Assembly: GCA_015059965.1 (NCBI GenBank)
Contig: SUZM01000013.1
Location: 1 to 64,000, forward strand
Direction of reading: 5' to 3'
Origin: Rikenellaceae bacterium
GTDB lineage: Bacteria; Bacteroidota; Bacteroidia; Bacteroidales; Rikenellaceae
DNA: 64,000 nt
The notes beneath the pieces were generated by a model. That model saw only the letters and a list, made by a program, of their open reading frames with translations. It was not told where the DNA came from and did no database searches. Positions 40,845-49,079 of the stretch are shown here, piece by piece; position 1 is the first letter of the stretch, and each line of letters begins with the position of its first letter. The translations under genes and the position numbers were made by a program.

Positions 40845-41357
40845 ATGAAACTAACAACCGAAAACAAACAACTCACCCGCCTCGCTGAGCTCATGCAGTT
40901 CGAGCGCGACCATCTGTTTCAATACGCCTGCTATCGATTGGGGTCTGCCACCGAAGCTGACGACGTGGTGCAAGACCTCTACCTGCGGCTCTCGAAACAA
41001 GGCGCACGACTTGCCGAGATTGAAGACCTGAAAGGCTATGTTTATCGTTCATTGACAAATAGTTGCGCCTCGGTTTTACGCTCACGACGACAGTTTGCGA
41101 CCACCGAAACGCTTGATACATTGAGTAGCGACGATCTCGCTCCGAAAGATTTCGAACAAGAGTTTCGATTGATCGAACGACTGATGGCGCTCCTACCCGA
41201 TGAGCAAAGCGAAGTGATCCGATTGCGAATCTATGGCGGTCGTCAATTTGACGAGATTGCCTCGATTTGCAACATCCCTCTCACCACGGCCAAATCGCGT
41301 TTTCGCTATGGCATTGACAAGTTGCGCGAAGCCCTCGAAAAGCGCGGGCTGATTTAA
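40845..41357 (+). CDS. ECF-type RNA polymerase sigma-70 factor
   Basis: A 170-residue ECF sigma factor. Region 2 reads FERDHLFQYACYRLGSATEADDVVQDLYLRL (core binding and -10 recognition), then DLKGYVYRSLTNSC. Region 4 reads LLPDEQSEVIRLRIYGGRQFDEIASICNIPLTTAKSRFRYGIDKL with a helix-turn-helix. There is no extra C-terminal domain. It is followed 24 bases later by a single-pass membrane protein that is probably its regulator. The direct repeat AACAACCGAAAACAAA occurs twice around the start (about 40828 and 40853) and may mark a control region. Lower GC than the surrounding core suggests acquisition. Confidence 0.92.
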   Translation: MKLTTENKQLTRLAELMQFERDHLFQYACYRLGSATEADDVVQDLYLRLSKQGARLAEIEDLKGYVYRSLTNSCASVLRSRRQFATTETLDTLSSDDLAPKDFEQEFRLIERLMALLPDEQSEVIRLRIYGGRQFDEIASICNIPLTTAKSRFRYGIDKLREALEKRGLI

Positions 41358-41381
41358 CTCACTATAAAAAAGACCAACATT

Positions 41382-42131
41382 ATGAAAACGAACAACAATT
41401 TAGACAATTTTTCGGACATTCGTGTTGAGAATCTTCTCACGCCGCGTTTCGCCCCCACCACCTCACTCGAATTCAAAGCCCCCGCACCGCGCCGACGCCC
41501 AATCTGGCAGGCGGTACGCATTAGTGCCGTTGCCGCTATGGTCGCAGTGGCAGTTGTCATCGGCATTAGCAGTGTGCAGACCAGCACCGCCCGCGAGGTG
41601 GTCGAGCGAGCAATGACTCAACTCCTCGAATCGGATAACTGCCTGGTTCAATTCACTGCAAATGTTGCCGAGAGCAAACACACGCAAGACGAACTCTACA
41701 ATCTTGATTTCGAAGGTACCCCGATGCAAGGCACCGTCGAGATTCGCAAAGAGGGCTCGAAGGTCAAGATGGCTGTCAAGTGGCAGGACAAGGCTCGTTC
41801 TATGGAACTCTACGACGGCGAGAGCTATCGACGTTACCAAAACGGGCAATTAGTCCTTGAACGACCCGACGGAGGAATCGACCTCACTCCGTTCGCTACG
41901 ATCGATAAATTGAAGGATTACGCTTTGATAACGGGTATTCTGCTAAAATTCCGCGAGGAGGGCGATATGATCTGGGTTAGTACCAGGGGCGACAAGGTCG
42001 GGATCGTTGCTCGGTTCTCAAAGAGCGAGGGTCGCCTGCTCGGTGCCGAGTGCTCAGGGCTATACAACGGGCAGCAGGTTACGGTACTCTCCGTCGATCA
42101 GATTGACTTCGATGTGCCACCCACCGAGTAA
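41382..42131 (+). CDS. Membrane-anchored partner of the ECF sigma factor (anti-sigma-like)
   Basis: A 249-residue protein with a short cytosolic N-terminus (about 1-42), one membrane helix (VRISAVAAMVAVAVVIGISSV, about 46-66) and an extracytoplasmic domain of about 180 residues with beta-rich, LolA/outer-membrane-lipoprotein-carrier-like strands (GTVEIRKEGSKVKMAVKWQD, SMELYDGESYRRYQNGQLVL). The order sigma gene then single-pass protein suggests anti-sigma function, but the typical zinc-binding HxxxCxxC anti-sigma motif is absent, so this is an inference from context. It ends 36 bases before the second 54-base repeat. Confidence 0.7.
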   Translation: MKTNNNLDNFSDIRVENLLTPRFAPTTSLEFKAPAPRRRPIWQAVRISAVAAMVAVAVVIGISSVQTSTAREVVERAMTQLLESDNCLVQFTANVAESKHTQDELYNLDFEGTPMQGTVEIRKEGSKVKMAVKWQDKARSMELYDGESYRRYQNGQLVLERPDGGIDLTPFATIDKLKDYALITGILLKFREEGDMIWVSTRGDKVGIVARFSKSEGRLLGAECSGLYNGQQVTVLSVDQIDFDVPPTE

Positions 42132-42166
42132 GTGCTACATATCCTTTTATAACAATATCCGCACCC

Positions 42167-42220
42167 CCTCGCAGAACTCACTGCCTACACACTCCAACTT
42201 AATGTGAGTTTCGCGTTAAT
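42167..42220 (+). repeat. 54-base direct repeat, copy B
   Basis: Identical to 40664-40717. It lies between the anti-sigma-like gene and the second terminator hairpin. Confidence 0.9.
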
Positions 42221-42226
42221 TCATCT

Positions 42227-42262
42227 GGCAATCGGTGGTTAGCAACGCCGATTGCCTTTTTT
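42227..42262. terminator. Terminator hairpin, copy 2 of 3
   Basis: GGCAATCGG at 42227-42235 pairs with CCGATTGCC at 42248-42256, followed by TTTTTT. It sits between the convergent anti-sigma-like and AraC genes. Confidence 0.85.
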
Positions 42263-42267
42263 AGTGT

Positions 42268-43110
42268 TTACGCCCGCTTCGCACCCTCACGATACTCCAT
42301 TGGCGAAAGGCCTGTGCGTTGTCTGAAATAGCGGCACATATAGGGTGTATCTTCAAAATGGAGCGTGGCAGCTATCTCTTTGACCGACATATCGGTACTT
42401 GACAGCAATGTCTTTATTTCGCAGATTGTCTGCTGGTCAATCAGTTCCTTGGGCGATAAGTTCCATCGCCTATGTGTTAGTTTGTAGAGATAGGTTGTCG
42501 TGATGCACAACTCTTGGGCGTAGAACGACACTTCGCGCGTGGTGCGGAAATGCTGTGCCACAAGTTTTAGGAATTTGATAATCAGAGTTCGGCTTCGGCT
42601 GATGGCTTTATTCGAGCCTGCATTTCTCTGTGTCATCTCACCATCCATCGCCATAAAGAGGTTGTATATATTGTTGCGGAGCAGTTGGTTGGTATATTCG
42701 TTTGCTGAATTGTGGCATATCCACATCATTTGCTCGTACCAACTCTCTAAAAGTTCCCATTGACCATTGTCTGGGCGGAGCAGAGGATTTTCCGACAACG
42801 AGTCCCAAAAGTATGGCGATGTGAGTTTATAGATTGCCTCCTGCACATTATCATCGGCAAGAGCCACATATCGGCAACGAAAGGTGCTGCTACTTCGCTC
42901 TATCCAGAATGTGTCATCATAGAAGAGCACCGCCAACATCCCTCGACGAAGAACCCTGCGCTTAAAGCCCACCGATACGATAGCGCACCCACTATCGACA
43001 AGCAGTACCATACAGCCGCTTATTCCTATGCGGTTGTTGCCGTATGCCTTAAAGTCTGTCTGCCCCGTTCTGCCACCCTCGGCAACGATGCCAATCTGCA
43101 ATCTCTCCAT
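42268..43110 (-). CDS. AraC family transcriptional regulator
   Basis: A 280-residue regulator. The N-terminal part (about 1-150) is a divergent cupin-like sensor domain (NRIGISGCMVLLVDSGCAIVSVGFKRRVLRRG). The C-terminal double helix-turn-helix at about 180-275 reads VSFYAQELCITTTYLYKLTHRRWNLSPKELI and MSVKEIAATLHFEDTPYMCRYFRQRTGLSPMEYR, the standard AraC signature. It is divergent from the GNAT gene, with 143 bases between the starts, so it may control that gene and the EamA transporter gene downstream. The ligand is unknown. Confidence 0.92.
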   Translation of the reverse strand: MERLQIGIVAEGGRTGQTDFKAYGNNRIGISGCMVLLVDSGCAIVSVGFKRRVLRRGMLAVLFYDDTFWIERSSSTFRCRYVALADDNVQEAIYKLTSPYFWDSLSENPLLRPDNGQWELLESWYEQMMWICHNSANEYTNQLLRNNIYNLFMAMDGEMTQRNAGSNKAISRSRTLIIKFLKLVAQHFRTTREVSFYAQELCITTTYLYKLTHRRWNLSPKELIDQQTICEIKTLLSSTDMSVKEIAATLHFEDTPYMCRYFRQRTGLSPMEYREGAKRA

Positions 43111-43223
43111 ATGCTTGATTTGTGCTACAAAGATAGGCTAAATATCCGTTATTATTTAATCGCAGTATCGAAAAGTACCATTGTGGTATTGATTTTTATA
43201 TACACCTAATCACCATTATCTCT

Positions 43224-43231
43224 TATCTTTG
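43224..43231 (+). promoter_or_regulatory. -7 element of the GNAT gene
   Basis: TATCTTTG lies 22 bases ahead of the GNAT start codon. A good -33 TTTG is not visible at the right distance, in keeping with possible activator dependence on the divergent AraC protein (inference). Confidence 0.5.
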
Positions 43232-43253
43232 CACCCGAGAAAATCGATATGAT

Positions 43254-43850
43254 ATGATTATAGAGAGATTTACAGAAGATGATATTCATAAAGCGGCACA
43301 GTTGGCATATCCAGTCTGGGGCGAGGGTCATGCTGCCAACGGGCAGGGAGAGGAGTTCGGCCTGCTGATGTGCGAGTATATCATCCGCTATGGGTGGTAT
43401 GGTGCACCATTCGCCTTTAAGATTACCGATGAGGGCAAGATGGTGGGTTGCATCCTTGCGGGCAATATTGAGCAGGAAAACGGCTACAACGAGTGGTTGG
43501 ACAGCGTGATGCCATCGTTCAACGAGCAACAGCGCGAGGAGGCGTTGGCTCTGCGTGACTACTTCGGCAAGACCTCGCCAAAGGTCTATCGCCATATGCG
43601 GGCAGATAAGGATTTGTATTTGTCGTTCTTTATCTCGGCGGTGCAGGGATGCGGGAAACAACTGCTTGCAGAGGTCGTGGCATTGGCAAAGAGCGAGGGC
43701 TACGAGAGCCTCTACCTCTGGACCGACTCATCGTGCAACCACGGCTACTATGCCCATCACGGCTTCGAGAAGGTTGCCGAGTTCAAGAGTGATGAATGGA
43801 AAACTGATGCCAATGACTATCTGACCTACATCTACCGAAAGAGTTTCTGA
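43254..43850 (+). CDS. GNAT family N-acetyltransferase
   Basis: A 198-residue acetyl-CoA-dependent acetyltransferase. Strand beta-1 and helix 1 are IERFTEDDIHKAAQLAYPVW. The acetyl-CoA pyrophosphate loop is VQGCGKQLLAEVVALAKSEG (Q-x-x-G-x-Q/L pattern), followed by LYLWTDSSCNHGYYAHHGFEKVAEF, the conserved C-terminal Y-x-x-x-GF motif. The substrate cannot be read from the sequence. It stands alone downstream of a divergent AraC regulator and is closed by a terminator at 43875-43909. Confidence 0.9.
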   Translation: MIIERFTEDDIHKAAQLAYPVWGEGHAANGQGEEFGLLMCEYIIRYGWYGAPFAFKITDEGKMVGCILAGNIEQENGYNEWLDSVMPSFNEQQREEALALRDYFGKTSPKVYRHMRADKDLYLSFFISAVQGCGKQLLAEVVALAKSEGYESLYLWTDSSCNHGYYAHHGFEKVAEFKSDEWKTDANDYLTYIYRKSF

Positions 43851-43874
43851 TGTAAATAGAAAAAATCAGCGGTT

Positions 43875-43909
43875 GGCAATCGGTGGGCAGCACTGCCGAT
43901 TGCCTTTTT
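43875..43909 (+). terminator. Terminator hairpin, copy 3 of 3
   Basis: GGCAATCGG at 43875-43883 pairs with CCGATTGCC at 43896-43904, followed by TTTTT. It ends the GNAT gene. Confidence 0.85.
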
Positions 43910-44073
43910 CGTATCTTTACATCCAAAGTGTCCTCGCGATAATGCTCCTCGGCACCCACCTCGCCTCCACAAAGGCTGAGGAGTAGTCAAGGTCGCTATC
44001 AAGAATCTTTGTTACACGCGCATCACAGTACGGCTTTTGTGTATATCTTTGCAACACGAAAGCTGAACGAGAG

Positions 44074-44964
44074 ATGAAACCACTGAGTAGAAATGCAATT
44101 ATAGGCTACCCTGCCGGTATTATCACCGGTATCACATACGGACTCAATCCGCTCTTTGCCGTGCCGCTGATGAACAAGGGAGCGGCTATCGAGTCGATAC
44201 TCTTCTTTCGATACTCATTTGCCGTCGTTCTGCTTGGTACGTTTCTTATGCTCACTAAACAGAGTTTCAGGATTACCGCAAAGCAGGCGGGCGTATTGCT
44301 TGTGCTCGGTCTGTTATACACATCGAGCAGCCTATTCCTATTTGAGGCGTACAACTACATCGCTTCGGGATTGGCGACTACGCTAATATTTCTCTACCCC
44401 GTACTGGTGGCGATTATTATGGTCTTTTTGCGTGTCGTGCCTTCGTGGCCCGTGTGGCTTGCCATTGCTGCGACATTTGGTGGCGTATTGATTATGACGC
44501 AAGGCAGTGGCGGCGAGGCGATAGACCCTATCGGCGTTCTGTTGTCGCTCGGCTCGGCATTGGTCTATGCCCTCTTTATCGTCATCATCAACCGCAGCAA
44601 GGCTATCGCCGAGATATCCAATACGCTCCTCACATTCTACGCCCTAACGGTTGGAGCGGTTGTATTCTTGGGTAAAATAGCCCTCTCGGATACCGCGATT
44701 ACTGCGGGCATAACGACATGTGGCGACTGGCTAAACCTGTTGGGCCTGGCTCTGCTGCCAACAATCGTTTCGACCGCAACGCTTGCCATTGCAACCCGCA
44801 ATATCGGCGCAACAAAGGCCTCGGTATTGGGTGTTTTTGAGCCTATTACGGCCATTCTTGTCGGCACACTGATGTTTGGCGAACCACTTACCACCAACAT
44901 CCTTGTCGGCATCGGCATCGCCATTGTGGCCGTAACCTTTATGATCTCGGTAACGAAGAGATAG
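44074..44964 (+). CDS. EamA/DMT family transporter
   Basis: A 296-residue inner-membrane protein with ten predicted helices in two EamA repeats (about 8-140 and 150-290). Typical phrases are FFRYSFAVVLLGTFLML, YTSSSLFLFEAYNYIASGLATTLIFLYPVLVAIIM, and in the second half TKASVLGVFEPITAILVGTLMFGEPL. Members export amino acids, nucleosides or other metabolites; the substrate is unknown. A TATCTTTG -7 element at 44044-44051 lies 22 bases before the ATG. It is the last gene of the accessory block behind mnmE. Confidence 0.92.
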   Translation: MKPLSRNAIIGYPAGIITGITYGLNPLFAVPLMNKGAAIESILFFRYSFAVVLLGTFLMLTKQSFRITAKQAGVLLVLGLLYTSSSLFLFEAYNYIASGLATTLIFLYPVLVAIIMVFLRVVPSWPVWLAIAATFGGVLIMTQGSGGEAIDPIGVLLSLGSALVYALFIVIINRSKAIAEISNTLLTFYALTVGAVVFLGKIALSDTAITAGITTCGDWLNLLGLALLPTIVSTATLAIATRNIGATKASVLGVFEPITAILVGTLMFGEPLTTNILVGIGIAIVAVTFMISVTKR

Positions 44965-44965
44965 C

Positions 44966-45103
44966 GAAGAGCAGGTATTGAAGCACAGCGCCGCAGAGGC
45001 GGTTTCGGAAGCATCCGAGGCCGTTGGGTTCTCCGAGCAGACTAAGCGGAGCGAGTCGGCTCCGGGGCATGGCGGCGAGGGCCCAATGGCTGAAGGCGAA
45101 TAA
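44966..45103 (+). pseudogene. Possible 3' remnant of a core gene at the island edge
   Basis: Right behind the EamA stop a frame is open for 45 codons with GC-rich core-like codon use (KHSAAEAVSEASEAVGFSEQ ... APGHGGEGPMAEGE) and ends at a TAA at 45101-45103. It has no ATG start at its left end. It reads like the C-terminal end of a gene cut by the insertion of the accessory block. This is weak evidence from composition alone. Confidence 0.3.
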
Positions 45104-45142
45104 TTTTCCGGGAGTTTCAACCCGAATTCCAAGGAAAAGTTC

Positions 45143-45150
45143 TATATTTG
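45143..45150 (+). promoter_or_regulatory. -7 element upstream of the GH28 gene
   Basis: TATATTTG, consensus -7 element, about 118 bases before the start codon; the leader would be long. No clean -33 box at the usual spacing. Otherwise the stretch 45104-45267 holds nothing recognisable. Confidence 0.5.
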
Positions 45151-45267
45151 CAAATGGATTGATCGCCCGAAGATCCGGTGCGGGCGACCAGATTAAGATT
45201 AGGGCCATCCGGCCTCCACCCCCCCCGGGTCCGAAGAGCGGCCCGGGGACAAAACACAAGACAAGAG

Positions 45268-46698
45268 ATGAAAAAGTTGCTTCTTCTGATGATGATCCTC
45301 CTCTCGGCCCACCTGACGGGTCATGCCGAGGGGTATGCACACTACTACCGCGATCTGGCGGTTGAGCTTCCGGTGCCCGAGAGGGCCGAGATTCCCGACC
45401 GCGAGGTCTGCATCACCGACTTCGGGGGTGTGGGCGATGGCGTAACGCTCAACACCGAGCCCTTTCGCAAGGCGATCGCGGCCCTCGAGAAGCAGGGGGG
45501 CGGGCGCCTGGTGGTCCCCGAGGGGGTCTGGATGGTGGGGCTGATCTCCCTGAAGGACAACATCGAGTTGCACCTTGAGCGCAATGCCATTCTGATGGCC
45601 ACGCCCGACCGCAGCCAATTCTTCAAGACCGACAGCCAGGGCGTGCGCGACAAGAAGCCCTCGCCGATGATCTCGGCCAGCAAGCGCAAGAATATCGCCC
45701 TGACGGGTGAGGGGGTGATTGACGGCAACGGCATCCAGTGGCGCCCGGTCAAGCGGGGCAAGGTGAGCGATACGGAGTGGCAGGAGTTCAAGGCCATGGG
45801 GGGTACCGAAGCCGAGGAGGGAAGCCTCTGGTATCCATTCGACCTGAAGCACTACCCCAACGTGGCCGAGAGCTATGCCGAGCAGGAGAAGATGCGCCCG
45901 CACCTGATCCGCTTCACCGACTGCGAGCGGGTGCTGGTGGAGGGGGTAACGCTCCAGAATGCCCCGAAGTTCCACCTCATCCCCACGCGCTGCCGCGAGG
46001 TGATCATCGACGGCGTGAAGGTGCGCTGCCCATGGAATGCGCAGAATGGCGATGCTATTGACATCAGCAGCTGCCGCAATGTGTTGATCGTAAACAATAC
46101 GATTGATGCCGGAGACGACGGCATCTGCATGAAGGCCGGAGCCGGCGAGGCGGGCGAGAAGTACGGCCCCTGCGAAAACATCCTGATCCGCGACAACATT
46201 GTTTACCACGCCCACGGCGGTTTTGTCATCGGCTCGGAGTTCTCGGGCGGCATGAAGAATATCGTGGTCTGCCACAACCGTTTCAGCAACACCGACACGG
46301 GACTGCGCTTCAAGAGCGGCATCGGTCGAGGCGGCCGTTGCGAGGGGATCTACATCAGCGACATCATGATGAGCGACATCAAGGACGAAGCCATCGTCTT
46401 CGAGTGTACCTACCAAGATCGTGCCGTGGGGAAGAAGATTGAGGAGCAGGAGTTCACAGAGGCACAACTGCGCTACGCCCCCGATTTCAGCGACATCCAT
46501 ATCTCGCGCGTGGTCTGCCACCGAGCCCGGACGGCCATTGCCGCCCACGGCATCCCGGGCCTTAGGTGCATCCACGATATTCGGATCGAGGGGTGTACGT
46601 TCGTCTACCTGGAAGAGGCAAAGGAGCTCGGCGAAGGGGTCGAGCTCGAGATCTCGGAGTGCCGCTTTATCCCCTACGGGGCGCAAGAGACGGAGTAG
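45268..46698 (+). CDS. GH28-type polygalacturonase-like glycosidase
   Basis: A 476-residue secreted right-handed beta-helix enzyme. The signal peptide is LLLLMMILLSAHLTGHAEG. ITDFGGVGDGVTLNTEPF begins the family fold, and NGDAIDISSC, AGDDGICMKAG, HAHGGFVIGSE and RFKSGIGRGG occupy the positions of the GH28 motifs NTD, DDC, GHG and RIK around residues 258-360. The Asp residues of the first two are kept. It likely removes galacturonate or related uronic acids from plant polysaccharides in the periplasm. ATG at 45268 is chosen because it opens a proper signal peptide; the frame's upstream part has no ribosome site. No SusC/D neighbours are seen. Confidence 0.9.
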   Translation: MKKLLLLMMILLSAHLTGHAEGYAHYYRDLAVELPVPERAEIPDREVCITDFGGVGDGVTLNTEPFRKAIAALEKQGGGRLVVPEGVWMVGLISLKDNIELHLERNAILMATPDRSQFFKTDSQGVRDKKPSPMISASKRKNIALTGEGVIDGNGIQWRPVKRGKVSDTEWQEFKAMGGTEAEEGSLWYPFDLKHYPNVAESYAEQEKMRPHLIRFTDCERVLVEGVTLQNAPKFHLIPTRCREVIIDGVKVRCPWNAQNGDAIDISSCRNVLIVNNTIDAGDDGICMKAGAGEAGEKYGPCENILIRDNIVYHAHGGFVIGSEFSGGMKNIVVCHNRFSNTDTGLRFKSGIGRGGRCEGIYISDIMMSDIKDEAIVFECTYQDRAVGKKIEEQEFTEAQLRYAPDFSDIHISRVVCHRARTAIAAHGIPGLRCIHDIRIEGCTFVYLEEAKELGEGVELEISECRFIPYGAQETE

Positions 46699-46708
46699 CG
46701 GACAGGGG

Positions 46709-47818
46709 CTACTCCCCGCCGAACTCCATCAGATAGGCCTTGATGAAGAGGTCCAGGTCGCCATCCATCACGGCATCGACGTTGGAGGTCTGCACATTGG
46801 TGCGGTGATCCTTCACACGGCGGTCGTCGAAGACATAGGAGCGGATCTGCGAACCCCACTCGATACGCTTTTTGGTCGCCTCGAGGGCCTGCTGCGTAGC
46901 CATGCGCTTGTCCAACTCGCGCTGGTAGAGTTTCGATTTGAGGATGCGCAGGGCATTCTCGCGGTTCATGAGCTGCGAACGGGTCTCCATGTTCTCGATC
47001 AGGTACTCGATCGCCTCGCCCGTATCGGGATCCTTGCCGTGGTAGCGCAGGCGCACGGCCGTCTCCACCTTATTGACATTCTGTCCTCCGGCTCCCGATG
47101 AGCGGAAGGTATCCCACTCGATATCGGCGGGGTTGATCTTGATCTCGATCGTGTCGTCGATGGCCGGCGAGACGAAGACCGAGGCGAAGGTTGTCTGGCG
47201 CTTGTTGTTGGCATTGAAGGGCGAGAGGCGCACCAGGCGGTGGACACCGTTTTCGCTCTTGAGGTATCCGTAGGCATATTCGCCCTCGATCTCCAGCGTA
47301 CAGCTCTTCACCCCCACCTCATCACCGGCCTGGTAGTCGAGCATCTTGACCCGATAGCCGTGTGCCTCGGCCCAACGGGTATACATGCGCAGCAGCATCG
47401 AGGCCCAGTCGAGCGCCTCGGTACCTCCAGCACCGGCATTGATATCCAAAATGGCACCCAGCTTATCCTCTTCGCGGCGCAACATGTTGCGCATTTCGAG
47501 CTTCTCCACCTCGGCAAGCACCTGATCGTAAAGCATCGAAAACTCCTCTTCGGAGGCTACCCCTTCGCGGACGAATTCGGGCATGAGCTCCAAATCCTCC
47601 ACCCCCTTGGCAATCTGTTCGTAGTCGGTGATCCAGCTCTTGATCGAGGCCACCTTCTGCAACTGCTGTCGGGCCCGCTCGGGATCCTCCCAGAAGTCGG
47701 GCTCCTGGGTTCGCTCCTCCTCATTCCTTAGGTCGATGCGTTTCTGTTCGATATTGAGACAGCGGCAGAGCTCCTCGCTGCGCTGCACCAAATCCTTTAT
47801 CTGTTCCGTGAGTACCAT
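46709..47818 (-). CDS. prfB: Peptide chain release factor 2, without programmed frameshift
   Basis: A 369-residue RF2 that reads UGA and UAA stop codons. The stop-recognition tripeptide SPF is in LVRLSPFNANNKRQT and the catalytic GGQ is in SSGAGGQNVNKVETA. The N-terminal coiled coil and the DWASMLLRMYTRWAE segment are typical. The codons following SEELCRCLN run straight through, so the in-frame UGA of autoregulated prfB genes is missing. ATG at 47818 is supported by the promoter at 47839-47870, which rules out the ATG at 47869. Convergent with the GH28 gene, 10 bases apart. Confidence 0.95.
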   Translation of the reverse strand: MVLTEQIKDLVQRSEELCRCLNIEQKRIDLRNEEERTQEPDFWEDPERARQQLQKVASIKSWITDYEQIAKGVEDLELMPEFVREGVASEEEFSMLYDQVLAEVEKLEMRNMLRREEDKLGAILDINAGAGGTEALDWASMLLRMYTRWAEAHGYRVKMLDYQAGDEVGVKSCTLEIEGEYAYGYLKSENGVHRLVRLSPFNANNKRQTTFASVFVSPAIDDTIEIKINPADIEWDTFRSSGAGGQNVNKVETAVRLRYHGKDPDTGEAIEYLIENMETRSQLMNRENALRILKSKLYQRELDKRMATQQALEATKKRIEWGSQIRSYVFDDRRVKDHRTNVQTSNVDAVMDGDLDLFIKAYLMEFGGE

Positions 47819-47838
47819 AACCGATAAAAAGTAGGGGA

Positions 47839-47870
47839 CAAAATTAGGCATAAAAACGGGGAGTTGCAAA
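47839..47870 (-). promoter_or_regulatory. prfB promoter
   Basis: On the minus strand TTTG at 47870-47867 and TAATTTTG at 47846-47839 are spaced by 20 bases. The -33 box lies in the loop of the terminator behind phoA. Confidence 0.8.
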
Positions 47871-47891
47871 CAAAAACCCGGGCAACTCCCC
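47852..47891 (-). terminator. phoA terminator overlapping the prfB promoter
   Basis: GGGGAGTTGC at 47858-47867 and GCAACTCCCC at 47882-47891 are perfectly complementary. On the minus strand the hairpin is followed by GTTTTTATG, an intrinsic terminator for phoA. Confidence 0.8.
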
Positions 47892-47899
47892 CTTTGGGG

Positions 47900-49021
47900 C
47901 TACAATTCGAGCAACTCGGCCAATCGCTGCGAGAGCTCGGTGTTATCCAACACGCCGTTAATCGCCTCGGCCCCACACCCATAGAGGTAGACCGGCACGG
48001 GCGTGGCCGTATGGCTGCCCGTCGAGAAGCGATACTCCAAACCGCTCTCCGAGGCCGTAAAGTCGCTATTGCCGCTCGGCATCGTGAGGCCTCCGGTCTC
48101 GTGGTCGGCCGTCACAACGAGCAGTGTCTCGGGGTGGGCATCGACATAGCGCATGGCGGCCGAGAGGGCCTTTTCGAAGTCGCGCACCTCGGCCAGGATG
48201 CCCGGGGCGTTGTTGCCGTGGCTCTCGAAGTCGATCTGCGAGGCCTCGACCATCAGCACGAAGCCCGCCTCGCAAGCCCGGGAGCGGGCATCGAGATAGG
48301 CCAGCGAGCGCTCCACAGCCTGGGGCAGGAACTCCCCGCGGCCGGCCAACTTCGAGGGGAGGTGCCCCTCTGCGAAGAGACCGATCACCGGCTCGGGCTG
48401 TGCGGGATCCCACGCCTCGAGGCTGTCGAGCGAGCGATACCCCCGCTCGAGGAGCTGTGCCAGGGGCGAGAGCAAAGCCGGATGGGCCTCATCGGGGGCC
48501 GTCATCCCGGCACGTCCACCGCCCAAGATCACCTCCACGCCCGAGGTGACGAGCTGTCGGGAGATGGCATCATACTCCCCGCGAAAGGGGACATGCGCAT
48601 AGAAGGCTCCGGGTGTGGCGTGCTGAATCTCACACGTTACCACGATTCCGGTCGGTCGGCCCTGGGCCTCGGCACGCGCCAGGAGCGACTCCACCGGCAG
48701 GGAGTCGGGCCCCATGCCCAGCATGCCGTTGTTGGTCTTTACGCCCGCCGCCAGGGCCGTGCCGGCGGCAGCCGAGTCGGTCACACGGTTGTTGGCCGAG
48801 TAGGTTGTAACAAGGGCCACGTTCTCCATCCGATCGAAGGCCGTCTGGGTGTAGCCCCCCTCGATCATCATCATCGACACATGCGAAAGGCCCATGCCGT
48901 CGCCGATCATGTAGATCAGGTTCTTGGGAGCAGTCGGCTCCTGCTTGGCGGGGTGGCAGGCCGAGAGGCCCAGCGCGAGGGCCATAAAGCAGGCCATAAA
49001 GCCTATTTCTCTTCTCATCAT
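47900..49021 (-). CDS. phoA: Alkaline phosphatase, lipoprotein form
   Basis: A 373-residue PhoA-type phosphomonoesterase. The signal peptide ends in a lipobox (GLSAC, Cys 22), so the enzyme is membrane-tethered in the periplasm or outer membrane. Metal and active-site motifs are visible: IYMIGDGMGLSHV (metal Asp), VTDSAAAGTA with nucleophile Ser 83, EASQIDFESHGNN, VVTADHETGG, and STGSHTATPVPVY. It releases phosphate from organic esters. Start at the first of two adjacent ATG codons (49021, 49018). Its promoter is at 49080-49111 and a hairpin terminator follows the stop. It is divergent from ung. Confidence 0.94.
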   Translation of the reverse strand: MMRREIGFMACFMALALGLSACHPAKQEPTAPKNLIYMIGDGMGLSHVSMMMIEGGYTQTAFDRMENVALVTTYSANNRVTDSAAAGTALAAGVKTNNGMLGMGPDSLPVESLLARAEAQGRPTGIVVTCEIQHATPGAFYAHVPFRGEYDAISRQLVTSGVEVILGGGRAGMTAPDEAHPALLSPLAQLLERGYRSLDSLEAWDPAQPEPVIGLFAEGHLPSKLAGRGEFLPQAVERSLAYLDARSRACEAGFVLMVEASQIDFESHGNNAPGILAEVRDFEKALSAAMRYVDAHPETLLVVTADHETGGLTMPSGNSDFTASESGLEYRFSTGSHTATPVPVYLYGCGAEAINGVLDNTELSQRLAELLEL

Positions 49022-49079
49022 CTCTCTTTTTTTTGGGGGTTTGGGGTGCCCGGCCAAAGTGAATGGCAGATGCACACAG

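Noticed and set aside
46709..47818. Programmed frameshift in prfB
   Set aside because: The coding frame is continuous from the ATG at 47818 and there is no internal TGA near codon 25.
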